From Solirubrobacteraceae bacterium (lineage in GTDB: Bacteria; Actinomycetota; Thermoleophilia; Solirubrobacterales; Solirubrobacteraceae): a stretch of DNA of 64,000 bases. The DNA lies in assembly GCA_029263125.1 (NCBI GenBank), contig JAJCYD010000004.1, positions 89,948-153,947 on the forward strand, in the 5' to 3' direction. Positions 34,632-43,890 of this stretch are shown piece after piece (within the stretch, counting starts at the first letter, position 1; each line of letters opens with the position of its first letter). The position numbers were made by a program, and so were the translations under genes. The notes beneath the pieces were generated by a model. The model was given only the letters and a program-made list of their open reading frames with translations. It was not told the DNA's origin and searched no databases.

Positions 34632-36101
34632 GTGTCGGCTGGGTGGCTCATGCCGCCAGGCAGACGCCACGACGTGAGCTGGTCGCGCCCTATCCTCATC
34701 TGGATCCCCTCCGCAGGCACACCACCGCACGCCTCGGGCATCGCGTCGCACCTCGTCGCGTTCGCGGCAGAGCTGCGCTGCGAAGGGGTCAACAGCGGCA
34801 CGGCGGAACTGCTGGACGCGGTCGCCGTGCTCGAGCAGGTCTCGTGGACCGAGCCGCAGGACTTCCGCGAGGGGCTCGCCGCGACGCTCGCCAAGTCCCA
34901 GGAGGACCGGCGGATCTTCGAGCTGGTCTTCGAGCGCTTCTTCTTCCGCGCAGCGGAAACCGCCGCGATCGTCGAGAGCATCACCGAGGGATCGGCCGGC
35001 GGAGCTGCCGGCGGCGAGGGCGCCGATGTCGACCTGGAGACCCTGCGCCAGCAGATCGCCGCCGCGCTGCGCGAGGGTTCCGAGGGAGCGATGCGCGACC
35101 TCGCACGGCTGGCGATCGCGGCGTTCGGGCGCGCCGGACCCGGCTCGGGCGTCGTCGGCGTGGATGTGCAGCGCATCCGCCGTCAGCTCGGCCTGCGCTC
35201 AGAACCCCAGCCTGACCTGCCCGCCGAGGACCCGCGCCGCGACGGCGTCCCCCGCGACGCCCTCAGACACTTCGAATCGCTGCTGCGCCGCGAGCTGCAG
35301 CGCGGCAAGATCGAGCGCACCCAGACCCTCCCCCCGTCGCGCCCGCTGTCAGAGCTCGACCGCGCGCTGCCGTCCGGACCGCTTCAGGACCTCGCCGCGG
35401 TGCACCGCGTCGTCGCGCAGCTCAAACGCCGCCTGAAGACCCAGGGCCAGGAGACCCGCGGCCATCGCCGCCACGCCCACGTCGACGTGCGGCGCACGAT
35501 GCGCGCGTCGCTGCAGACCGGCGGCGTGCCGGTGTCGCTGCGCTTCAAGCCGCAGCGACCGCGCCGGCCGGAGATCTACGTGCTGTGCGACGTCTCGACG
35601 AGCGTGACGAGCGCGTCGGTGTTCTTCTTGTCGGTGCTGCACGCCCTGCACGACTCCTTTCGCAAGATGCGCTCCTTCGTCTTCATCGAGCGCATCTCGG
35701 AGGTCACCGACGTCTTCGATCGCGAGCGCGACTTCCGGGCGGTGTCGGAGGCGATCGGACGCGACGCGGGCGTCGCCGACGTCAGCGGCTACACCGACTA
35801 CGGCCGCGTGTGGTCGGAGTTTCGCGCCCTCGTCGAGGACGACCTGCACCCCCGCGCGACGGTCATCGTGCTCGGCGACGCCCGTACGAACGGGCGCGAC
35901 CCGCGCGCGGACATCTTCGCCGAGGTTGCCGCCCGCGCCGGGCGAACCTTCTGGCTGAATCCCGAGCCGCGGCTGTACTGGAACTACGGCGACTCGGTCA
36001 TCGCGACCTACGAGCAGCACTGCCAGGCGTTCGAGTGTTGGACGACCAACCAGCTCGAGGACTTCGTCAAGGCGCTGACGCGGCCGGTGCACGCGGCCTG
36101 A
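34632..36101 (+). CDS. VWA-domain protein (CoxE-like), partner of MoxR ATPase
   Basis: A 489-residue protein. The N-terminal part (HLVAFAAELRCEGVNSGTAE) matches CoxE proteins. A charged, Arg-rich middle leads to a C-terminal von Willebrand A domain with MIDAS residues in VLCDVSTSVTSAS, the Thr/Asp of SGYTDYGRVW and the Asp of VLGDARTNGRDPRAD. It is expected to work with the upstream ATPase in protein activation or metal insertion. The exact start is unclear: GTG 34632 or ATG 34650 are possible, while homology begins near residue 35. Confidence 0.88.
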   Translation: MSAGWLMPPGRRHDVSWSRPILIWIPSAGTPPHASGIASHLVAFAAELRCEGVNSGTAELLDAVAVLEQVSWTEPQDFREGLAATLAKSQEDRRIFELVFERFFFRAAETAAIVESITEGSAGGAAGGEGADVDLETLRQQIAAALREGSEGAMRDLARLAIAAFGRAGPGSGVVGVDVQRIRRQLGLRSEPQPDLPAEDPRRDGVPRDALRHFESLLRRELQRGKIERTQTLPPSRPLSELDRALPSGPLQDLAAVHRVVAQLKRRLKTQGQETRGHRRHAHVDVRRTMRASLQTGGVPVSLRFKPQRPRRPEIYVLCDVSTSVTSASVFFLSVLHALHDSFRKMRSFVFIERISEVTDVFDRERDFRAVSEAIGRDAGVADVSGYTDYGRVWSEFRALVEDDLHPRATVIVLGDARTNGRDPRADIFAEVAARAGRTFWLNPEPRLYWNYGDSVIATYEQHCQAFECWTTNQLEDFVKALTRPVHAA

Positions 36102-36125
36102 GCGCCGCGCGGGGCATCCGGGCAC

Positions 36126-36638
36126 ATGCACCGGCGCACGGACCTGTGGGTGTGGCTTGCCTTGCTTTCCTCCTGCTCCCGGCGCGTTTCCCGTTTCCCC
36201 CATAAGGAGAGAGAGGACAGCTCTAGGTGCCTTCATGGCCGATATCGCCCGCCAGCGGGCTCTGTCTCATCGGCGATCTCGAACCTCACCGTTCGCCTGC
36301 TCAACCAGTACACCGGCCGCGGCCCGACCAAGGCGCGCACCTACCTGCACGACGACCTCGTCACGGTCGTGCTGCAGGACACGATGACCAAGGGCGAGGT
36401 CGTCCTCGTCGACGCCGGCCAGCAGGATCTCGTGCTGCGCACACGGCGGACCTCCCAAGATGATCATGGCGCCGAGTTGACGGCCGGCATCGAGCAGATC
36501 CTCCAGCGCCGCGTGATCGCGTTCATGAGCTCCAACCACATCGCTCCCGACATGGCGGTCGAGACGTTCGTCCTCGTGCCGCGCGGCGATGGGCAGCCCA
36601 ACGGCTCTCACGCCCCGATCGTGGCCCCGGGAGCCTGA
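36126..36638 (+). CDS. DUF2294-family protein, start region disturbed (probable 1-nt frameshift)
   Basis: From about 36270 the frame encodes a typical DUF2294 domain of unknown function: AISNLTVRLLNQYTGRGPTK, DDLVTVVLQDTMTKGEVVLV, VIAFMSSNHIAPDMAVETFV. The only in-frame ATG (36126) lacks a ribosome-binding site. The AAGGAGAGAGAGG stretch (36204-36216) instead precedes GTG 36227 and ATG 36235, which are in other frames. Reading from ATG 36235 with one extra base near GGG 36257-36259 would give MADIARQRGSVSSAISN, joining the domain cleanly. So either one base is missing in the sequence or the gene has a real frameshift. Confidence 0.7.
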   Translation: MHRRTDLWVWLALLSSCSRRVSRFPHKEREDSSRCLHGRYRPPAGSVSSAISNLTVRLLNQYTGRGPTKARTYLHDDLVTVVLQDTMTKGEVVLVDAGQQDLVLRTRRTSQDDHGAELTAGIEQILQRRVIAFMSSNHIAPDMAVETFVLVPRGDGQPNGSHAPIVAPGA

Positions 36639-36748
36639 ATCGCAGGCGATCGGCGGCGCGGGCGCCAGGCGATGCCCGATGCCACGACGCGCGCACGCGT
36701 TAGGCTCTTCGCCGGACTTCGCGGGGTCCGCCCACCGCGGAGAGAGCG

Positions 36749-37519
36749 ATGCAGACGCAGACACCAGCGCCCTCGGCGGCGCCCCGGATCGATGTCGACG
36801 CCGTGCGCCTGGACGCCGTCTGCAAGAGCTTCGCGCCGGCGCGCCGCCGCGCGCCGGCGGTGACGGCGCTGCAGGACCTCACGCTGCGCGTGGGCGAGGG
36901 CGAGATCGTCGCGGTCGTCGGTCCCAGCGGCTGCGGCAAGACGACGCTGCTGGAGCTCATCTGCGGCCTGACCACTGCTGACGCGGGGACGATCGACGCC
37001 CAGGACGCCGTGCTGATGGCCCAGCGCGACCTGCTGCTGCCGTGGGCCGATGCGGTCGACAACGCGGCGCTCGCGCTGCGCGTAGCGGGCCTGCAGCGCT
37101 CGGCCGCGCGCCGCCGAGCCGCGGCGCTGCTTGTGGACTTCGGTCTCGGCGGCTTCGAGGCCGCTCGCCCGCACGAGCTGTCGGGCGGCATGCGCCAGCG
37201 GGTGGCGTTCGCGCGGACGCTGCTCGCGGGGCGCCCGGTGCTGTGCCTCGACGAGCCGTTTGCCTCGCTGGACGCGCTGACGCGCCTGCAGATGCAAGAC
37301 TGGCTCGCCGGAGCGCTGAGCGCCGACCCGCGCACCGTCGTGCTCGTCACCCACGATGTCGAGGAGGCGATCGTGCTCGCCGACCGCGTCGCGGTGCTGT
37401 CGCCACGCCCCGGGCGGGTGGTGGCGACGCTCGAGGTCGACGTCCCGCGCCCGCGCAACCGCATGGCGCCCGAGCTCGTCGCGCTGCGAGGCCGCGCGTT
37501 GCGGGAGCTGGCCGCGTGA
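36749..37519 (+). CDS. ABC transporter ATP-binding protein (thiamine-precursor/NitT-TauT type)
   Basis: A 256-residue ATPase. Walker A VGPSGCGKTTLLEL (about 60), Q-loop region VLMAQRDLLLPWADAV, signature ELSGGMRQRVAFARTL, Walker B VLCLDEPFASLD and the switch His in VLVTHDVEEA. The short Q-loop phrase with Trp-Ala matches SsuB/TauB/ThiZ ATPases. It overlaps the permease gene (GTG 37516), and the binding protein follows. Genes 36749-39298 therefore form one importer. Confidence 0.92.
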   Translation: MQTQTPAPSAAPRIDVDAVRLDAVCKSFAPARRRAPAVTALQDLTLRVGEGEIVAVVGPSGCGKTTLLELICGLTTADAGTIDAQDAVLMAQRDLLLPWADAVDNAALALRVAGLQRSAARRRAAALLVDFGLGGFEAARPHELSGGMRQRVAFARTLLAGRPVLCLDEPFASLDALTRLQMQDWLAGALSADPRTVVLVTHDVEEAIVLADRVAVLSPRPGRVVATLEVDVPRPRNRMAPELVALRGRALRELAA

Positions 37520-38250
37520 GGGCGCTGCTCGTCGTGCTCGTGGCGTTCGGCGGCTGGGAGGCCTACGTCGGCCTCGGCGGCGTCGACGAGCTGCTGCTGC
37601 CGGCGCCGAGCGCGATCGCGGCGGCGCTCGTCGAGGATCGCGGCCTGCTGTGGAGCAACTTCACCGTCACCGCGCTCGAGATCGGGCTGGGGATCGCGGC
37701 GGCGCTCCTGCTCGGCCTCGCCGGAGCGGTCGCGATCCACCTGTCCAGGCCCGTGCGCCGCACGCTGTACCCGCTGCTGGTGACAAGCCAGACGATCCCG
37801 ATCCCCGTCATCGCGCCGCTGCTCGTGGTCTGGTTCGGCTACGACCTGACGCCGAAGATCGCGATCGTCGCGCTTGTCTGCTTCTTCCCCGTGGTCGTGC
37901 CGACGCTCGACGCGCTGGATCGCAGCGACAACCAGCGCCGCAAGCTCATGCGCTCCTTCGGCGCGTCGCGCTGGCAGACGCTGCGCTTCGTCGATGCTCC
38001 GGCGGCGCTGCCGGGCCTGGTCACGGGCGCGAAGCTCAGCCTCGCCTTCGGCGGTATCGCCGCGATCCTCGCCGAATGGGCGGGCTCGGAGAGCGGCCTG
38101 GGCCACCTCGTGCTCCAGGCGCTCCCGCAGTTTGAGACCGCGCGCGCCTACGCGGCGGTGCTGATCCTCGCCGTCTTCTCCGTCACGCTGTTCGGCGTCC
38201 TGACGCTTGCCGAGCGCCGCCTGCTCCCATGGGCGAAGATCGCCGGCTGA
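37516..38250 (+). CDS. ABC transporter permease (thiamine-precursor/NitT-TauT type)
   Basis: A 244-residue inner-membrane permease with about six helices and the BPD-transp EAA-loop (RKLMRSFGASRWQTLRFVD, then PAALPGLVTGAKLSLAFGGI). GTG 37516 overlaps the ATPase stop by 4 bp. Family members pair with ThiY/SsuA-like binding proteins; the binding protein gene begins 34 bp downstream. The open frame reaching back to 37042 is shadow. Confidence 0.9.
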   Translation: MRALLVVLVAFGGWEAYVGLGGVDELLLPAPSAIAAALVEDRGLLWSNFTVTALEIGLGIAAALLLGLAGAVAIHLSRPVRRTLYPLLVTSQTIPIPVIAPLLVVWFGYDLTPKIAIVALVCFFPVVVPTLDALDRSDNQRRKLMRSFGASRWQTLRFVDAPAALPGLVTGAKLSLAFGGIAAILAEWAGSESGLGHLVLQALPQFETARAYAAVLILAVFSVTLFGVLTLAERRLLPWAKIAG

Positions 38251-38284
38251 TGCACGCCGACCACCCGATCGAGAGGATGCACCC

Positions 38285-39298
38285 GTGACGCTTCGCCGTG
38301 TCCTGCCAGCCCTGCTCGCCGTGCTGCCCGCCATCGCCCTGGCCGCGTGCGGCGAACGCGACGAGCCGGTGCGCGCCGCGGGCAGCGAGCGCGTCGAGCT
38401 CGTCCTGGACTACCTCCCCAACGCCGATCACGCCGGCATCTACGCAGCGAAGGCGGGCACCGGCTTCCAACAGGCCGGCCTGGACGTGCGGCTGCGCACG
38501 CCGTCGGACCCCTCCGCGCCGCTGAAGCTGCTCAGCGCCGGACGCGCCGACCTCGCGATCTCCTACGAGCCCGAGCTGCTGCTCGCACGCGCCAAGGGCG
38601 CCAAGCTCGTCGCGATCGGGGCGCTCGTGCAGAAGCCGCTGACGTCGATCATCTCGCTCGGCGACAAGGCGATCGTCGAACCCGGCCAGCTGGAGGACAA
38701 GAAGGTCGGCACCGCCGGGCTCCCCTACCAGGACGCCTACCTCAAGACGATCGTCGATCGCGCCGGCATCGACCCGCAGAGCGTGCGAACGATCAACGTC
38801 GGCTTCAACCTCGTTCCGGCGCTGCTGACCAAGCGCGTGGACGCCACGCTCGGCGCCTTCTGGAACATCGAGGGCGTCGAGCTCAAGCGCCGCGACCGCA
38901 AGCCGCGGATCCTGCGCATGGACCAGGTCGGCGTGCCGACCTACAACGAGCTCGTCATCGTCGCGCGCGAACGCGATGTGCGCGAGCGCGGTGCGCTGCT
39001 GCGGCGCTTCATGCGCGCGCTGGCCGTCGGCCATCGCGCGCTGCGCGACGACATCGAGGTGGGCGTCAAGGCGCTGGTCAAGGCCAACCCCGATCTCGAC
39101 ACCAAGCTCCAGCGCGCGCAGATCAAGGCGACGCTGCCGGTCTTCTTCCCCGAGGACGAGGACCGGCCCTTCGGCTACCAGGACCCCGTCGCGTGGAAGC
39201 GCTACACGCGGTGGATGCTCGACAACGACCTCATCTCAAGCCCCGCCGGCGCCAATCGCGCGCTGACCAACGAGTTCCTGCCCGGCGAGGGGATCTGA
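38285..39298 (+). CDS. ThiY/NMT1-like substrate-binding lipoprotein
   Basis: A 337-residue periplasmic-type binding protein, lipid-anchored by LALAAC-like lipobox (Cys near residue 21). The NMT1/THI5-like fold is visible in LVLDYLPNADHAGIYAAKAG, YEPELLLARAKGAKLVAIGA, VGTAGLPYQDAYLKTI and TKRVDATLGAFWNIEGVEL. Family members bind pyrimidine precursors of thiamine (HMP or formylaminopyrimidine). No thiamine-synthesis gene and no TPP riboswitch are seen nearby, so the ligand is inferred from similarity. GTG 38285 is the start. Confidence 0.85.
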   Translation: MTLRRVLPALLAVLPAIALAACGERDEPVRAAGSERVELVLDYLPNADHAGIYAAKAGTGFQQAGLDVRLRTPSDPSAPLKLLSAGRADLAISYEPELLLARAKGAKLVAIGALVQKPLTSIISLGDKAIVEPGQLEDKKVGTAGLPYQDAYLKTIVDRAGIDPQSVRTINVGFNLVPALLTKRVDATLGAFWNIEGVELKRRDRKPRILRMDQVGVPTYNELVIVARERDVRERGALLRRFMRALAVGHRALRDDIEVGVKALVKANPDLDTKLQRAQIKATLPVFFPEDEDRPFGYQDPVAWKRYTRWMLDNDLISSPAGANRALTNEFLPGEGI

Positions 39299-39333
39299 GC
39301 ACCCGCGAGCTGCCGCTGGCTCTCGCGCGCCGC

Positions 39334-40500
39334 ATGGCCCTGCATGCCCAGGGGCTCGCGGCCGCGCCTCCGCACGGTGGCCGCGGACCTGGCGCGATCG
39401 CGCGGACGGTGCAGAGGATCGGCTGCCTGCAGCTGGATCCGGTGAGCGCCGTCGCGCGCAGCCCGCTGCTCGTGCTGTTCGCGCGCCTGGGCGCCGTGCG
39501 CGAGGCCTCCCTTCAGCGCGCCGCCTATGGGGATCGAGCGCTCTTCGATGCCTGGGCGCACGAGGCGTCGCTCGTAGCGACGGCCGACCTGCCCCTGCAT
39601 CGCTGGGCGATGCGCACCGTGCTCGCCGGCGACGGCGCCCGTGCCGTCCGCGCGCGCGACTTCCTGCGCGCGAACGCCGCGTTCTGCGACGAGCTCGTCG
39701 ACGAGCTGGTCCGCCGCGGCCCGCTGCGCGCCCGCGAGCTGGAGGATCGCTCCTGCGAGCCATGGCGTCATGGCTGGTGGACCGACGAGGTTTCCGGACG
39801 CCAGACGATCGCGCGGCTGTTGCACCTGCTGTGGCTCAGCGGGCGCGTCGGAGTCGGCCGGCGCGAGAGCGGCGAGCGCCTGTGGGACGTCTTCCAGCGC
39901 TGCCTGCCCGCGGGTGCGCCGTCTGAGCAGCTCACCGACGAGCAGGCCGAGCGCGCGGCGGTGCTGCGCGCGGTGCGGATGCTCGGCGTCGCGCGGCCGG
40001 CGCACGTGCGCGCGCACTTCCTGCGCCGCCGCTACGGGTCGCTGAACACGACGCTGGACGTGCTCGTGCGCGCCGGTGGCCTGGAGCGCGTGACGATCGC
40101 GGGGCTCGGCGGGGGGTGGCTCGCCGCGCCCGGCGACCTCGACGAGGCCGTCGACCTCGCCCCGGGCGCGCGCACGACGGCGCTGTCGCCGTTTGACAAC
40201 CTGCTCTGTGACCGCGCTCGCGCCGCCGAGCTGTTGGGCTTCGAGCACCGCCTGGAGATCTACGTGCCCGCCGCACAGCGGCGCTGGGGCTACTACGTGC
40301 TGCCGATCCTGCACCGCGAGCGGATCGTCGCGCGCGCCGATGCCGCACTGGATGCAAGGGCCGGCGTGCTGCGCGTCCACGCGCTGCATCGCGAGGGCGG
40401 CGTGCGCCGCACGCCGGCGCTTGACCGCGCGGTCATGCGTGCACTGGAGCGCCTGGCGACGTGGCGCGGTGCGAGCGGGGTCAGCGTCGCCGGCACGTGA
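39334..40500 (+). CDS. YcaQ/AlkX-like winged-helix DNA glycosylase
   Basis: A 388-residue protein of the HTH_42 family, whose members unhook DNA interstrand crosslinks or remove bulky alkylated bases. The catalytic Gln-x-Asp form is visible in RIGCLQLDPVSAVARS, the pattern of the YcaQ branch rather than the Gln-x-Gln of AlkZ. Later marks are VRMLGVARPAHVRAHFLRRR and LSPFDNLLCDRARAAELLGF. The first ATG is 39334, but the twelve codons before it also fit the family, so an unusual start close to the ThiY stop (39298) is possible. Convergent with the penicillin acylase gene. Confidence 0.86.
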   Translation: MALHAQGLAAAPPHGGRGPGAIARTVQRIGCLQLDPVSAVARSPLLVLFARLGAVREASLQRAAYGDRALFDAWAHEASLVATADLPLHRWAMRTVLAGDGARAVRARDFLRANAAFCDELVDELVRRGPLRARELEDRSCEPWRHGWWTDEVSGRQTIARLLHLLWLSGRVGVGRRESGERLWDVFQRCLPAGAPSEQLTDEQAERAAVLRAVRMLGVARPAHVRAHFLRRRYGSLNTTLDVLVRAGGLERVTIAGLGGGWLAAPGDLDEAVDLAPGARTTALSPFDNLLCDRARAAELLGFEHRLEIYVPAAQRRWGYYVLPILHRERIVARADAALDARAGVLRVHALHREGGVRRTPALDRAVMRALERLATWRGASGVSVAGT

Positions 40501-40512
40501 TCGCGCGCACAG

Positions 40513-42747
40513 TCATCTGGCCAGCGTCTTGGCGTGCCCGATCAACCAGTCGGCGATCCCGCCGGCATACCAGCGCGAGAAGCGGCGGTCCGATGGGCCA
40601 CCCGGCAGCGACGTGAGCAGCGCGGCTGACGCCAGGTCGGTGACCATCCGGTAGGAGGGTCCGACGGTCACCTCACGGCCGGCCATGCGCAGCCGCTGGC
40701 CCTGATGGATCGTCGCGCGACCGCCGCGCAATGCACCCGGCCGGCGATCGAAGCCCAGCCACGGGGGCAGCGTGCCGCCCATCATGAGATGCCCGAGCCG
40801 CAGGGGCTGCAGCTCGGCCAGCGTCACGGGTGCGGCGGCGAACGCGTGCTCGGCCGCGCGCAGCAGGCGCGCGTCGCGTCCCTCGTCACCATGCCATGCG
40901 CCGTCGGGGCGCAGCAGCACCTCGTCGAAGAGGCCGAAGCAGGCTGCGACCATGCCCGTCTCGGCCACCAGAAAGCGCCCGACCTCGCCGCACGCGGCGA
41001 CGAGCGCCTGCTCGACGAGCGCGACGTAGAACGTCTCGAACCATCCCGCCTGGACCGAGTCGCCGTCGTACGCGCAGTCCCAGTGGGCGATCGGCGCGAA
41101 GCGAGCATCGTCCGCCAGCAGCGGTCGCAGCACGTCGACGTAGCGGCGTGCCTGCAGCGAGACGAGGTCCATCTGCATGTGCGCGGCGTCGGCGGCCGAC
41201 CAGTCCTCGCGAGCCCTCAGCAGCTCGCCGATCCGTTCGGCCCGGTAGCCGGCGGCGGGCAACGTGATGAGCGCCACGCGGCCAATGTGGTTGATGTCCT
41301 CGTTGGCCGACGCGACGAAGCCCTCGTCGGGATGCACGCGCCGTGGCAGATCGTCGGCCTCCACGAAGCCCTGCCAGTCGTTGCGCGGATCGCAGCCGGC
41401 CAGCGCCACGAGGCCACTGTCGCGCCGGCGCCGCGGGATCCGTCCCGAGGTCTGCAGGGCGACCCCGCCACCGCGGTCGGCGAGGACCCAGTTGAAGGAG
41501 AACTCGATCCGGCGCAGCAGGCCGGCCGCGGTCGCGACATCCGCGGCGGCGGGCAGCTCGAGGATCGCCGCGAGCGACGCGCCGCCCGTCTGCTCGGCCG
41601 ACGCCCAGCATGTGCTGAGATAGCGACCCTCCCGGCGTGGATCTCCGTCGAGCGCGCCGTGGTCGTTCTCGAACACCGTCACGGTCACTGGCTCGGCGCC
41701 GCGGACCTCAATGACCTCCTCGCGGCGATGAAACGGGACCCAGCGGCGCTCGCCGTCGACGTCGCGCGCGTAGCAGCCGTCGCGGCAGTCCTCGACCCAC
41801 GAATCGATCGCGTCGCCGCACCCGTAGGTGAGGCTCCACGCGACATCGTCGCTGCGGCCGATCATCATCGCCGGCAGGCCCGGCATCGTGGCGCCCGCGC
41901 ACCAGCGCTCGCCGTGGTCGAGCACCGCCTCGTACCAGACCGCCGGCAGGCGATTGAGCTCCAGGTGCGGGTCGCCCGCCAGCAGCGCGCCGCCGTCGCG
42001 GGTGCGTTCGGGCGCGATCGCCCAGGCGTTGGAGCCCGCGATCGACGCCAGGCCGCCCTTCGCCGGCAGGACGCGCGCGCCGAGGCGCACGTCGCGCACG
42101 AGATCGCCATCCAGGCCCTCCAGCCCGCGCGGCAGCAGCTCGCGCAGCAGCACCTCGTCGATCCCGGCCTGCAGCAGCTCGATGACCATGCGCTCGGTCT
42201 CGCCCTGTATCTGCGCGAGCCCGACATAGCCGATCAGCCGCGACAGCAGGACCGCGTCGACCGGCCGCCATGGCTCGGGCCGGTGACGCAGCATCCGCAG
42301 CTCCCATGGGCGGGCCTCCCCAAGCGCGGAGTTGACGCCCGCGCAATAGGCCTCGAGCTGGCCGCGGCGCTGCGGGTCCATGAGATCCACCTGCTGCTGG
42401 GCGCCGCGTCCGAAGCCCAGCCGGCGAAACAGCGTGTCGACCGCGACCAGCTCCCGCTTGCCGGTCGCCTCCGCTCCGCGACCCTGGCCGATCAGCCGCG
42501 TGAGGACGATCTGCATCTGGCGGTCGCGGCCGTGGCAGTAGCCGAGGCCGTGCAGCGTGTCGGCGTAGGAGCTCGCGCGGATGTGCGGCACACCGGCCGC
42601 ATCGCGCTCGATGCAGATCTCGCCCTCGGTCCCGGAACGCGTCCACGATGTGTCTCGACGGCGCAGGATCCGGCGAGCGATCCCGCACGCGGCGCCCGCG
42701 CCCGCGGCGGCGGCGGTCGCGGCGATCGCCGCGCGCGCAGGCCTCAT
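40513..42747 (-). CDS. Penicillin-acylase-family (Ntn) hydrolase
   Basis: A 744-residue N-terminal-nucleophile amidase precursor. A membrane-anchor-like N terminus (residues 1-25) is followed by the alpha chain, the self-cleavage site GLASIAGSNAWAI (Ser239 would be the nucleophile), LLAGDPHLELNRLPAVWYEA and the late VALAGCDPRNDWQGF. The family includes penicillin/cephalosporin acylases and acyl-homoserine-lactone acylases, so quorum-signal degradation is one possibility. ATG 42747 overlaps the AlkA-like gene stop, so both are in one operon. Confidence 0.9.
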   Translation of the reverse strand: MRPARAAIAATAAAAGAGAACGIARRILRRRDTSWTRSGTEGEICIERDAAGVPHIRASSYADTLHGLGYCHGRDRQMQIVLTRLIGQGRGAEATGKRELVAVDTLFRRLGFGRGAQQQVDLMDPQRRGQLEAYCAGVNSALGEARPWELRMLRHRPEPWRPVDAVLLSRLIGYVGLAQIQGETERMVIELLQAGIDEVLLRELLPRGLEGLDGDLVRDVRLGARVLPAKGGLASIAGSNAWAIAPERTRDGGALLAGDPHLELNRLPAVWYEAVLDHGERWCAGATMPGLPAMMIGRSDDVAWSLTYGCGDAIDSWVEDCRDGCYARDVDGERRWVPFHRREEVIEVRGAEPVTVTVFENDHGALDGDPRREGRYLSTCWASAEQTGGASLAAILELPAAADVATAAGLLRRIEFSFNWVLADRGGGVALQTSGRIPRRRRDSGLVALAGCDPRNDWQGFVEADDLPRRVHPDEGFVASANEDINHIGRVALITLPAAGYRAERIGELLRAREDWSAADAAHMQMDLVSLQARRYVDVLRPLLADDARFAPIAHWDCAYDGDSVQAGWFETFYVALVEQALVAACGEVGRFLVAETGMVAACFGLFDEVLLRPDGAWHGDEGRDARLLRAAEHAFAAAPVTLAELQPLRLGHLMMGGTLPPWLGFDRRPGALRGGRATIHQGQRLRMAGREVTVGPSYRMVTDLASAALLTSLPGGPSDRRFSRWYAGGIADWLIGHAKTLAR

Positions 42748-43667
42748 GCCGCGACCTGCTGCCGGCGCGGCGGTGCCGGGGAGCCAAGCGCGTGCTTGGC
42801 GGCCAGCCCGCGCCAGGCGCCGAAGCGCTCGAAGTACGCCCGCACCTCGTGCTCCTGCGCGCGAGCGGCGGGATCGCCACCCGACTGCCAGCTTCCGAGC
42901 AGCTTGAGATAGGCCAGGTCGCCCGCCGGCAGCACGTCGTAGCGCCCCTGCCCCTGCGCGGCGAGCACCTCCACGGTCCAGCGCCCGATCGTCGGGATCG
43001 CCAGCAGCCGCCGCCAGGCCCGCTCGTGGTCGGGCCCCTCCAGATCCAGGCGCCCGCGGGCGACCTCGCGCGCGGCATGCACGAGGGCGACCGCCCGGCG
43101 TGCGCCCAGGTCGAAGGACTCAAGGCGAGCGGGCGCGCAGCGGGCGATCGTCGCCGCGGACGGCACGTCGCGCAGCCCGCTGGCATGGCAGCGTGGGCCC
43201 ATCGCCCGAACGATGCGCCGCTCGATCGCCGACGCCCGCGAGGACTCGATGAGCTGCTCGCAGATCGCCCACGCGAGCGCCTCGAAGGCCACCGGGCGCC
43301 GCGAGATCCGCATCCACGGCCGCCGGCGCAGCGACGCGCCGATCAGCGGATCGTCCCGGTAGCGCTCATAGAACGCGCCGAGGTCGTCGTCCACGCCCAG
43401 CGCGAAGCGCATCCGCCCGATCGCCGCGCGGGCATCGTCGTCGTCGCGCGCCCACGCCCCGAACAGCACGCGGTGCTCGCCAGCCTGTGCCACGCGGACG
43501 ACGGCCGGGCGCCCGTCGATGTGCAGCAGCCGCTCGAGCACCCGGCCGCGACAGCGCAGCACGCCGTCGCGCCCGCCCCGCGCGGGCAGCCGGAAGGCCC
43601 ACGGCGGGACGACCTCGACGCGAAGCTCGACGGGTGCGACGGACACCCCCGCGACCCTACGCCGCAT
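42744..43667 (-). CDS. DNA-3-methyladenine glycosylase II-like (HhH-GPD)
   Basis: A 307-residue AlkA-type glycosylase that removes alkylated bases. An N-terminal beta domain is followed by the HhH-GPD core: AFEALAWAICEQLIES, the hairpin IPTIGRWTVEVLAAQG and the catalytic Asp in VLPAGDLAYLK. The frame is open to 43910; ATG 43667 is chosen as the first in a region with coding character. It overlaps the acylase gene by 4 bp, and a second alkylation-repair candidate (39334) is at the far end of that gene. Confidence 0.88.
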   Translation of the reverse strand: MRRRVAGVSVAPVELRVEVVPPWAFRLPARGGRDGVLRCRGRVLERLLHIDGRPAVVRVAQAGEHRVLFGAWARDDDDARAAIGRMRFALGVDDDLGAFYERYRDDPLIGASLRRRPWMRISRRPVAFEALAWAICEQLIESSRASAIERRIVRAMGPRCHASGLRDVPSAATIARCAPARLESFDLGARRAVALVHAAREVARGRLDLEGPDHERAWRRLLAIPTIGRWTVEVLAAQGQGRYDVLPAGDLAYLKLLGSWQSGGDPAARAQEHEVRAYFERFGAWRGLAAKHALGSPAPPRRQQVAA

Positions 43668-43890
43668 GCAGGACGCACGTCGGGGCGTTGCCGGTGGTTG
43701 CGTACTGTCGTGCCATGCCAAGCAGCCGTGGGACCGTATGCACGACCAGCGCGAGGCGATGATCGGCGCCATCACGCGGCCGGGCCGCGTCGTCTTCGCG
43801 GCAGGCGCTGTGCTGGTCGCGGTCCGCAGCGTGCGCTTCGGCCATGCTTGAGCGTATGCGCCGATCCCACACTCGACCACAGGAGCACCG

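Noticed and set aside
36639..36748. TPP riboswitch before the thiamine-precursor-type ABC importer
   Set aside because: The conserved CTGAGA-type and downstream core blocks are absent.
43738..43851. 37-residue plus-strand frame before the MBL-rhodanese gene
   Set aside because: Partly hydrophobic and short, but no ribosome-binding site and Arg-rich composition; not supported.
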